Assembly (NCBI RefSeq): GCF_014203275.1
Contig: NZ_JACHIP010000006.1
Coordinates: forward strand, 186,001-250,000
From: Granulicella aggregans
GTDB taxonomy: Bacteria > Acidobacteriota > Terriglobia > Terriglobales > Acidobacteriaceae
Length of the DNA: 64,000 nt
Direction: 5' to 3'
The notes under the pieces were generated by a model. That model did no database searches. It saw only the letters and a list, made by a program, of their open reading frames with translations, and was not told where the DNA came from. The translations under genes and the position numbers were made by a program. Shown piece after piece: positions 1 through 7,701 of the stretch; the stretch's first letter is position 1, and every line of letters begins with the position of its first letter.

Positions 1-441
1 GGCGATGCGGTTGACGGCGAACCCATGCGACTGGAGCCACGTCGTGACGGCCTGCAGGTCCTGATCGGAGGGGCCGTACTTCGCGCCGTACTGCTCGGGC
101 GTCAGCCACTTGTGATAGTTCGGCGACTTCTTGTCCTGGAGGGAGTCGATGTACTCGCGAACCGCGGCAGCCTGGGTGGGGCTGTGCTTCATCAGGAGCA
201 TGAGACGAGAAGCGGGCATCGTCGCAGCGACGGCACCGCGGTCGTAACGCGCCTGGGCAAGAGGATGCACGTTGCCATGCAGAGCCACGCGAGCGTTCTC
301 GTTGACCGCTGCGGTGATGCGCGAGGGCACATGGGAACCGTTCAATTGCACGGCCTGCGACTGCTGGGCCGAGGCGGATGAGGAAACGGAGGCGGCCAGG
401 GCCAGGGAGAGACTGAAGCAAATAAGCAATCTGCGTAACAT
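1..441 (-). CDS. S53 pro-kumamolisin peptidase, N-terminal part (cut by window edge)
   Basis: The first 147 codons are visible, running off the left edge. The start is the ATG at 441, followed by a basic N-terminus and hydrophobic signal peptide (MLRRLLICFSLSLALA...) with an Ala-X-Ala type end near residue 26. The rest matches the pro-kumamolisin activation domain: the same HPLA..RYDRGAV block and the KWLTPEQYGAKYG block as in the full S53 peptidase next door (753-7073). Family knowledge: the prodomain keeps a secreted acid serine-carboxyl peptidase inactive until export. The catalytic domain lies outside the window, so activity cannot be judged. It is transcribed in the same direction as its paralog and shares upstream sequence with it. 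Confidence 0.85.
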   Translation of the reverse strand, partial: MLRRLLICFSLSLALAASVSSSASAQQSQAVQLNGSHVPSRITAAVNENARVALHGNVHPLAQARYDRGAVAATMPASRLMLLMKHSPTQAAAVREYIDSLQDKKSPNYHKWLTPEQYGAKYGPSDQDLQAVTTWLQSHGFAVNRIA

Positions 442-515
442 GGCTATCCTATGGTTGAGGCGGGCGATTGCGGATATGAGACCCGGTCGTCTCCCCAGTG
501 AGATTGGGTTATGAG
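442..515 (-). promoter_or_regulatory. 5' leader shared by the two S53 peptidase genes (copy A)
   Basis: Immediately upstream of the ATG at 441. Read on the minus strand it aligns with 7074-7152: both have an ACCCA block, then CTGGGGA, then a CCGGG block, and end in CCATAGGA-AG-C directly before the ATG. The ACCC...GGGT ends of the central part could pair. Conservation between two non-coding leaders suggests an RNA element or regulatory site. I cannot assign it to a named riboswitch class. Confidence 0.5.
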
Positions 516-617
516 TTAGGGCAAATGACGCTGCAAACCAGCTCTGCGGCACGCCTGATTCCTGCATTGAGTTGGCAACGATGCGCTGAGCTTACAACGG
601 GTGGAATGAATCTTCCC

Positions 618-648
618 TACTCAAAACCGCATCGTTACCTACTCGATT
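618..648 (-). promoter_or_regulatory. 31-bp upstream box shared by S53 peptidase genes (copy A)
   Basis: By hand alignment 28 of 31 positions are identical to 7395-7425. The core, on the plus strand, is CATCGTTACCTAC flanked by TACTCAAAA and CGATT. It lies 177 bp upstream of the ATG at 441, whereas copy B is 322 bp from its gene, so it is a discrete box and not just part of one conserved leader. It could be an activator site or promoter. Confidence 0.5.
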
Positions 649-752
649 GATTGCCGTACAAGTTTGTTTCGTTCATAGCGTTACGCGGACGGGAGGGCTC
701 CGGTCAGGAGGCTGGCGGAGCTGCACCAGCCCGGTTGTGATTGCGACCCCCG

Positions 753-3700
753 CTACTGCAGGGTCAGGTTGACGACTGAAGACTGGCTGATGGTTCCCGA
801 AGTAGCTGTCACGGTAAAGCTTGTCTGTCCGGTAATGACCTGGTTGAAGCCGGCGCCGGAGGTGGATGACTGGTTGAGGCTGTCGCCGGCATACTTCGCC
901 GTGATGCCGTGTGCGCCGACGCTGAGGGTGTTGATAGAGAGAGCCGCCGATCCATTGGCGACATCTGCTGCTCCGATCTGCGTTGCGCCGTCGAAGAACG
1001 CGATGCTGCCCGTCGCCGTGCTGGCGTTGGTCCCTGCCAGCTTCGCGGTCAAGGTGACGAAGCTTCCGCTCGCACTCTTGATCGCCGACGAGCTGATCGC
1101 GACGGTTGTCGCGTCAGGTCCCGCCGGGGTGACAGGCGTCGTGGCCTTGGCTCCACTCCCGCCGCAGCCGATGAGAGCGGATCCTCCGACCGTCAGGAGC
1201 AGCAGAACCAGCCAGGTCATGCGTTTGCGCCGGCCCGTGAACCCGATCAGGAAGATCGAGGCTATGGCCGCAGAGCTGGCCGCCAGGATACGGCTGCTGG
1301 CGATCGCGCTCTGCGTTGTGGAACCGGAGGCGGGCGCGAGGACCGATACAGTCAGCGTGGACTGTAGAGCGGCCGCACCGACCGCGCCCGTCGCCGGAGC
1401 GAAGATGCAGTTGACACCTGCGGGGAGGCTGCCGCAGGTGAAGGTGACGTTGCCGGTATAGCCGAGTTGCGACGTTGCAGCGACAGACTCCGCAGCGGAC
1501 GAGCCTGCTGTCAGGGTCATCGCTGGCTCTCCGACCGACAATGCGATCCCCGGCGTTCCGATGACGACCGAGACCGCGGCGGCGGTGCCGGGGGTGAAGT
1601 TGCCATCGCCCAGATAATTCGCCGTGACGCTTGCGGTGCCAGCCGGCAGACTTGCTGTGCTGATGGTGGCGACGCCGGTGCTGTCCACCGTTGCCGAACC
1701 CAGCGAGGTGGTGCCCGAGAAGAACGTCACGATGCCGGTAGGGGTGGTGGTGGTTGTCGTCGAGACCACTGCATCGGTGAGGGTCACAGCAACGCCCGAA
1801 GAAGCCTGTGCGGTAGACGCAGTCAGCGTCTCGGCCACAGTGGCCTTGGTCACGGTGAATGGTACGCTGGCCGTGCTCGGGGAGTAGTCAGTGGGAGTGG
1901 TTGGAGTGAAAGCCGCCAGGAGAGCGTAGGTTCCCGCACCCGGCAGAGTGTCACCGGCGGCGACCGGAATGGTTGCTCCCAGTGCCGTCTGTGCGGAGTA
2001 GGCGATGGTTCCGGAAACGCTGTGCTCGACTTGCGCGTTCAGTGACCCGGCGGGGATCGCCGTGCCGAAGACTGCGGATGCAGTTGCCGGGGTCCAATCC
2101 AGCTTGGTTGTCACCTTGCTTCCCGAACCCGGCAGGGTCAGAGGAGCCGAGGTCGAAGCCAGGTTGACGCTGTCGCCGGAGTAGGTGGCTGTCATCGTCT
2201 CCATCTCTGTCGCGGCTCCATAGAGAAGCACGTTGAGAATCGTCGTCGTCCAGGTCTGGCCGTTCAGCATCGCACCGATCGTGCCCGAGGTTGGCTCTTC
2301 GACCAGGATGTCCGGGGTTCCGTCGCCGTTCAGATCGCTCACCAGCACCTGGAAGGGCCCGGGAGCGGTGTTGATCAGCTTTGGCGTGTACTGCTGGAAG
2401 GATCCATTTGCCTTGCCGTAGAGAATGGAGACCTGGTTGATGTGGTTGTTCGCGATGACCACGTCCATGTCGCCGTCGTTGTTCATGTCGGCGAGGGCTA
2501 CGCTGAACGGCTCCGGGTAGTAGTACTGCTGAGGATCGTCGATCGACGCTGCCTTGTACGTGTTGGGGCTGGCGAAGGTGCCGTCCTGGTTGTTGAGGAA
2601 GACGGAGATGTTCTGGTCCGCGCGGTTCGGTGCGACGATATCCGGGAAGCCGTCGTGGTTCACGTCTCCGAGAGCACCGAAGGTGGTGAGACTGCCGGAC
2701 GGATAGGTCAACTCGCCTTGGAAGGTTCCATCTCCATTACCAAGGAACGTGGCTACTTCGCCGTCGGTCTGGATGAAGGCAACCAGGTCCGGCTTGCCGT
2801 CATTGTTGATGTCGCCAACCACCAGGCCGTCAGGGGCGTTGCCGGAGTCGTAGTCTCCGATGCTCGGAATGATGGTGGGAGTGTGACCGAAGCTACCGTC
2901 GCCTACACCGAAGAAGACCTCGATATTGCCGACATAGTTTCCGCCGTTGAAGAGGGCGATGTCCTGGATGCCGTCACTGTTGAAGTCGGCGGTGACCATG
3001 TTTCCGAGAGTGGATGATGGGGCAGCACCGATGGGAGGAATGGAGAGCGTCTGTCCCGGGTGGAAGGTTCCGTCTCCGTTGCCCAGCATCACGACCATGG
3101 TGTTGCTGGTTGCGAAGGTGACTGCGATGTCCGCGACGCCGTCTGCGTTGAAGTCGCCGGCTACAAGTCCATAAGCGCTGGTGAGAGTCGGGTCCGTGCT
3201 AACCACCGAACCGACTGCCGGCTTGAAGGTGCCGTCGCCTACGCCGATCGAGACCATCAATTGCGTTGCGAGGTTGGGGCTGGTGGCGGCGAAGTCAGGG
3301 ATGCCATCACCGTTGAAGTCTCCGGTAACGATCAACCCGGTCTGATTGCCGGTGGTTACGGCGACCTCCGGCGAAGGACCAGAGACGGCCTTGTTGGGAT
3401 CAAGAGCAACGTTGCCCACCGAAACGCCGAGGCTCGTTTCCTGCAGCGTCAGCGTTCCCGTTGGGGCGGTAATTCCACCGGCGACGACCAGTGCGGTCAC
3501 GTCGTAATTCGCGGGGGTGGCAGCATCGTTGATCGCGCTGATCGACGTTGTCACGGTTTGTTGCGCAGCGGTCACGGTGATCGCTGGTGCTGCCCCGCCG
3601 GTGGGATGCAGCACATTTCCCGCACCGCTGTAGATGCCGACGATCACGTGCGTTCCGGGAGTAAGGCGGGTCACGAGTGTTGCCGTGCCTGTCACGGCCC

Positions 3701-6700
3701 CGGCAGCAGGGGTCAATCCGACTACTGGGATCTGAGCGATTGGCTTTCCGTTATCGAGGAAGTTGACCGAGCCGGTCGTCGCGGGAGTTGTTCCCACCGC
3801 GAGGGTCGCCACCACCGTCACCGGGGTCAGGTTCGTCACCGTGGCGCTGCTCGCTGTCAGGGACATCTGCGTGGGCAGCTGACCGGAGAGGCTGATGAAA
3901 GAGGAAGGCGTCGCGGTCGAAGTGAGGAAGTTATCGTCGCCGCTGTAGGTCGCGACGATCTGGTTGTTGCCGTCCGCGATTGCCGAGGCAGGGACAGCAA
4001 AGGTGGTCGTTGCAATGCCCGCGCCGGTCAACGTGTCAGTGCTGCTCGCGAGGCGGGATGTTCCGATGGCCGTTCCATTCAGGTTGAACGTCACCGATCC
4101 GGTTGGAGGTGAGGCGTAGCTGTTCGAAAAGACGTTGGCGATCAGGTTGACTGTGTCTCCGCTGGCTATCGTGCTGGCACTGGCGTGCGCTTCGATAGAG
4201 GTAGCGGCCTGAACCTCGGTGTAAGGAGCGGTGAGCGCGGCGATGGGATTGTAGTTGGCATCGCCGCTGTAGCTCGCCGTAAGGGAGTAGCTGGCGATGT
4301 GGCCGGCTACTGTCTGATAGGTGGCCGTCATGCCTGCCGCGGTGGAGGTGAGTGGAACGGTCGAGAGGACCGTGCCGCCTGCGGAAAAGGTGACGCTACC
4401 GGTCGGCGGAAGAACGCCGGGAGCTGTAGTTGGACCCTGTACGGTGACAGTCGCGACGACCTCATCACCGTAGGGAATCGCGCCATTGCTCGAGGGCAGC
4501 GCAGCTCCGGTGCGAACGTTGGCGGCGGAGAAGACGAGCGTGTCGGTCGGCGTTCCCGCTGCGACAGTCATCGAGATGGGGGACGAGATGCTGTTGAGAT
4601 ATCCGCCGTCACCTATGTAGCTGGCGGTGATGTCGTAGGCACCAGGTAGAAGACTTGCGACCGCCTGGCTATACGTCCCGTTCGTCAGATTGAGCGACGC
4701 CTGGTTCAGCTGCATGCCCTGGATCGAGACCGCTCCAGGTGGCGTGCCGGAGCCGGATACTGGAGCCACCGTTCCGGAGAGAGTGATCAGCTGGCCATAG
4801 CTTGAAAGCGTGGTGGAGGCCGTCAGCGTGGTGGTCGTTGGCTGTGTGGCGGCTGCGAGGGTGGCCCAGTTATTGACCAGGTTCTCAACGTTGATCGAGC
4901 CGAGCCCGGTTACGCGATCGTAGCCTGGGGTCGAAGTGTAGGCGGCAAGCACGCCGGCATAGCCTTCGGGGCCGTTGATGCAGTCCCAGCTGGTGATGAA
5001 GCAGGGGAGTGCGTTTGTGCCCTCGGTCACGTCGTAAAAGGTGCAGGAGTTGGCCGCGCCTGGGGACGATCCTGCTCGGCAGGCATTCGTCTGGCTGGTG
5101 TTCGGTGAGGCGGTGCTTCCGAACTCCTGGCCCGCTATCGAATAGAGATAGTAGTTGGCAAGGCCTTGCGAGGAGCTGGTCTTCTGGTTGATGAGAGCCA
5201 TGATGCCGGCGAAAGCTGGTGCGCCGAACGAGGTGCCGCCGCTTGCCAGGTACTTGAGGCCGTCGGGAGTGTCGTAGTTGCAGGACGGCACATACTTCGG
5301 GTCGGTCATGCAGTAGAGATAGGCGCTGCCGAAGGTGAGATAGGAGCCGAAGAGCGAGACATCCGGCACGTCGCGAACCTTGTCGTCGGGGATACCGTTA
5401 ACTCCGGCCTGCCACTCCGGCTTGGCGTAGCCTGCCGCGCAGTACGCACGTGTCGGATAGGCGGCTGGGTCAAAGCTGGTACAGCTGCTCGCGCCTCCGC
5501 CACCGCCTTCGGGGGTCAGATAATTGCCGGGAAGCTGATAGTCGTCGCACCATTGCGCCGGGGAGGAATCGCCCGAACCTCCGCTGAACGCTGCGAAGAC
5601 CTCTGGGCTGGCGCAGGAGTTATTCCAAGGAACTTCAGGGATATAGGAAAGCGCAGAGGCCTGGGTCACAGGGTCGTTCGTCGTTCCCCAGTACGGCGTG
5701 GGATTGGTGATGTTGACCGCGAAGTCGGTTCCGCCGACGGCGACGTTATAGGGAGTGGATGCGAAGCCATTGACTGCAATACCGTTCGAGGCGATCTGGA
5801 AGGGATCGATATCGCAGGCCGCCGCAGCGCTGTCGCCCGAAGAGACTACAACCGTGATGCCTTCCGCTGCCGCCTGCTGCCAGGTCTGGTAGAAGAAGAG
5901 GTTGCCAGCTGGGCCTAGTGCGCTCTCGCAGGTCTGATAGCTCTCGCTCAACACCGGCGACGTCAGGTTGTCGACGGCATAGGTCATCGAGAGATAGATC
6001 CCGGCCGTGACCTGGGTCGAGGCAGAGACAACAAGATTGATGGTCGCGTTCTTCGCCACCGCGCCCGCCCATTCGACGTCGATTGATGCCTCGTCCTGGT
6101 CGTTCAGCAGGCCGGGAGCGTCTCCGTTATGCAGGATGTTCAAGTGCTTATCTGGAAGTCCAAAGGCGCTGCGAAACTGGTCCACGTCGCCAGTGCTGAT
6201 GTCGCTCTCGGCCACAACGGCAATCTGCTGGCCGGTGCCGTCGAGGCCTGCATCCCAGAGGGGTTTCAGGTTGTAGATCGTGGCAAAGTCGTAGGGCGTC
6301 ACGCCGTACATCGTCTGGCCGTCGGCGGTGTGCGTGGTCGTCAGGGCGGGACGTACGCCTCCCTTCCCCACACTGCCGCCGGGAGTCTTCCCGTCGTCAA
6401 CTGCGGTCCAGGTATGCGTCTTCTTGTCGAGTTGAACCACCTTCGAGTCCGAGTGCGCACCCTTGATGGGGAAGTTGTTCATCGCCGCGAAGCCCGCCAC
6501 CACGGGCGCGAGAGCGGCCGGAATCTGCGGGTCGCTGGCATTCGCCGAGTAGGTGCCGCCCTTCCAAGCGTAGTTGTGCATCTCCGTGTGAAACGCCGAG
6601 GCTACCTGCGATGCCGTACCCGAGAACTCGACGACGCTACGAGATTTGGAGACGGAGTTGACGTGGAAGCCTGCGCTGGCCAGCCAGCCCGTCACCTTGG

Positions 6701-7073
6701 CGACATCTTCGGGAGCAGCGCCGTACTGCTCACCGATCTGTTCCGGGGTCAGCCAATGATGAAAGGTCTTCGAGCCGGGACGCTGCATCTCCTTAATGGC
6801 GGCGGCCAGCGCCTGGTCCTGCGCCGCCGGGCGCTTGAGGACCATCATCATGCGGTTCATCGGCTGCGAAGGCGTGACCGCTCCCCGGTCGTTTTGCGCG
6901 TTGGCCAGCGGATGGGTGCTTCCGCCCAGCTTCACCAGGCTGGCGTTGTCGACCGGCTTAGTAATGAGCGGCGCAACGCGTGAGGCCGCCTGCGACACGG
7001 GGACAGCAAGGGCCACCAGGAGAACTGCCAGGATCGGGGAGAGGCTGCGGCGAATCCGGAATCTGCTAAACAT
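753..7073 (-). CDS. Giant secreted S53 (kumamolisin-type) peptidase with Ig-like and FG-GAP repeats
   Basis: A 2106-residue exported protein. I use the ATG at 7073 because it begins a clean signal peptide (MFSRFRIRRSLSPILAVLLV..., residues 1-29); the longer frame upstream lies in the conserved leader. Residues ~40-200 are the pro-kumamolisin domain and ~255-740 the S53 catalytic domain. Candidate catalytic residues are E328 and D332 (DEASIDVEW), oxyanion D414 (SSGDS) and nucleophile S615 (GGTSFGAPA). A Ca-site-like PGYDRVTGLG is at ~717-726. Then come Ig-like repeats (~745-1245), FG-GAP/VCBS repeats with DFNGDGIPD-type motifs (~1245-1605), and more Ig-like repeats. Near residue 1935 a hydrophobic segment ends in GRRKR, followed by a second hydrophobic stretch with a lipobox-like LIGCGG and another Ig-like domain. 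Likely a cell-surface or secreted acid protease; peptide-bond cleavage is inferred from intact motifs. Confidence 0.9.
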   Translation of the reverse strand: MFSRFRIRRSLSPILAVLLVALAVPVSQAASRVAPLITKPVDNASLVKLGGSTHPLANAQNDRGAVTPSQPMNRMMMVLKRPAAQDQALAAAIKEMQRPGSKTFHHWLTPEQIGEQYGAAPEDVAKVTGWLASAGFHVNSVSKSRSVVEFSGTASQVASAFHTEMHNYAWKGGTYSANASDPQIPAALAPVVAGFAAMNNFPIKGAHSDSKVVQLDKKTHTWTAVDDGKTPGGSVGKGGVRPALTTTHTADGQTMYGVTPYDFATIYNLKPLWDAGLDGTGQQIAVVAESDISTGDVDQFRSAFGLPDKHLNILHNGDAPGLLNDQDEASIDVEWAGAVAKNATINLVVSASTQVTAGIYLSMTYAVDNLTSPVLSESYQTCESALGPAGNLFFYQTWQQAAAEGITVVVSSGDSAAAACDIDPFQIASNGIAVNGFASTPYNVAVGGTDFAVNITNPTPYWGTTNDPVTQASALSYIPEVPWNNSCASPEVFAAFSGGSGDSSPAQWCDDYQLPGNYLTPEGGGGGASSCTSFDPAAYPTRAYCAAGYAKPEWQAGVNGIPDDKVRDVPDVSLFGSYLTFGSAYLYCMTDPKYVPSCNYDTPDGLKYLASGGTSFGAPAFAGIMALINQKTSSSQGLANYYLYSIAGQEFGSTASPNTSQTNACRAGSSPGAANSCTFYDVTEGTNALPCFITSWDCINGPEGYAGVLAAYTSTPGYDRVTGLGSINVENLVNNWATLAAATQPTTTTLTASTTLSSYGQLITLSGTVAPVSGSGTPPGAVSIQGMQLNQASLNLTNGTYSQAVASLLPGAYDITASYIGDGGYLNSISSPISMTVAAGTPTDTLVFSAANVRTGAALPSSNGAIPYGDEVVATVTVQGPTTAPGVLPPTGSVTFSAGGTVLSTVPLTSTAAGMTATYQTVAGHIASYSLTASYSGDANYNPIAALTAPYTEVQAATSIEAHASASTIASGDTVNLIANVFSNSYASPPTGSVTFNLNGTAIGTSRLASSTDTLTGAGIATTTFAVPASAIADGNNQIVATYSGDDNFLTSTATPSSFISLSGQLPTQMSLTASSATVTNLTPVTVVATLAVGTTPATTGSVNFLDNGKPIAQIPVVGLTPAAGAVTGTATLVTRLTPGTHVIVGIYSGAGNVLHPTGGAAPAITVTAAQQTVTTSISAINDAATPANYDVTALVVAGGITAPTGTLTLQETSLGVSVGNVALDPNKAVSGPSPEVAVTTGNQTGLIVTGDFNGDGIPDFAATSPNLATQLMVSIGVGDGTFKPAVGSVVSTDPTLTSAYGLVAGDFNADGVADIAVTFATSNTMVVMLGNGDGTFHPGQTLSIPPIGAAPSSTLGNMVTADFNSDGIQDIALFNGGNYVGNIEVFFGVGDGSFGHTPTIIPSIGDYDSGNAPDGLVVGDINNDGKPDLVAFIQTDGEVATFLGNGDGTFQGELTYPSGSLTTFGALGDVNHDGFPDIVAPNRADQNISVFLNNQDGTFASPNTYKAASIDDPQQYYYPEPFSVALADMNNDGDMDVVIANNHINQVSILYGKANGSFQQYTPKLINTAPGPFQVLVSDLNGDGTPDILVEEPTSGTIGAMLNGQTWTTTILNVLLYGAATEMETMTATYSGDSVNLASTSAPLTLPGSGSKVTTKLDWTPATASAVFGTAIPAGSLNAQVEHSVSGTIAYSAQTALGATIPVAAGDTLPGAGTYALLAAFTPTTPTDYSPSTASVPFTVTKATVAETLTASTAQASSGVAVTLTDAVVSTTTTTTPTGIVTFFSGTTSLGSATVDSTGVATISTASLPAGTASVTANYLGDGNFTPGTAAAVSVVIGTPGIALSVGEPAMTLTAGSSAAESVAATSQLGYTGNVTFTCGSLPAGVNCIFAPATGAVGAAALQSTLTVSVLAPASGSTTQSAIASSRILAASSAAIASIFLIGFTGRRKRMTWLVLLLLTVGGSALIGCGGSGAKATTPVTPAGPDATTVAISSSAIKSASGSFVTLTAKLAGTNASTATGSIAFFDGATQIGAADVANGSAALSINTLSVGAHGITAKYAGDSLNQSSTSGAGFNQVITGQTSFTVTATSGTISQSSVVNLTLQ

Positions 7074-7152
7074 GACTGTCCTATGGCTTGGGGCGGACGG
7101 GCATCGGGCTGATGGAGCCCGGCCGCTTCCCCAGCGGAATATGGGTCGTGAA
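7074..7152 (-). promoter_or_regulatory. 5' leader shared by the two S53 peptidase genes (copy B)
   Basis: Counterpart of 442-515. It contains a perfect 5-bp hairpin at 7123-7137 (CCGCT and AGCGG arms around a GGGGA loop on the minus strand), enclosed by GACCC and GGGCTC that can also pair. The GGGGA loop is kept in copy A although the arms are not as clean there. It ends right at the ATG, so it could control translation. Confidence 0.5.
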
Positions 7153-7394
7153 TAATGCAAAAGCTTGCTGATGTGTGGTCGGAAGAGCCGCAACACTACC
7201 TGGCAAAGACGGCGTGGTCTTTTCGGATCCGGGCAGGGCGTAGTTCGGCGATGCGGAAGATCATCGATCGAAGAGCACACGAGATCGGACGAGCGGAGTC
7301 CGAGTAGCTGACAGAACCGGCTGAAAGCCCGGGCCCTGGCGTTGTGTCGATCGAAGGATGAACTGAGCGTAAAGGAGAAGACGCCGACCCTCCA

Positions 7395-7425
7395 TACTCA
7401 AAAGCACATCGTTACCTACCCGATT
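7395..7425 (-). promoter_or_regulatory. 31-bp upstream box shared by S53 peptidase genes (copy B)
   Basis: Pairs with 618-648 (28/31 identical). It is 322 bp upstream of the ATG at 7073 and on the same strand relative to its gene as copy A. See copy A for the core. Confidence 0.5.
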
Positions 7426-7701
7426 TATCCTCATGTAAAGCTATTATTTTCAACCGCTTATGATGCCGGGCGAGCCGGGCGCAAAGAGGCCCGCGCGAGG
7501 CCTCCCTGGCGCAGAGACCCTCTGCGGAGAAGTTTCGCCACTCGCGTAATGGAAGAGCAGGTGGTGCAAGGCGGACATACTCGTGGATTGAAGAAAGTTT
7601 GGCGGGAGGGTGGACTTTCGCGTTAGCCGCGGTCTAGTATTCCGCCACTTCGCTGCCTTTGACGACCGGGCCGGTGAAACATTCGCTTCTCGGAGAATCC
7701 A

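Larger units (their letters stand above)
442..752. other. Intergenic region between the two S53 peptidase genes
   Basis: No gene is supported here. It holds the 5' leader and promoter-proximal region of the partial peptidase, with two blocks shared with the upstream region of the second peptidase (442-515 and 618-648). The part next to 752 is the 3' flank of the large peptidase; I see no clear terminator hairpin in it. Confidence 0.6.
7074..7701. other. Divergent intergenic region between S53 peptidase and pullulanase
   Basis: No gene is supported in these 628 bp. It carries the minus-strand leader (7074-7152) and upstream box (7395-7425) of the peptidase. On the plus side there is a Shine-Dalgarno-like CGGAGAA just before the pullulanase ATG at 7702. 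The short frames that cross it have no recognisable domain or start signal. Confidence 0.6.

Noticed and set aside
769..4649. Several plus-strand open frames of 150-350 codons opposite the giant S53 peptidase
   Set aside because: They mirror a GC-rich coding strand, have no recognisable domain and no ribosome site; the minus-strand frame contains complete catalytic motifs.
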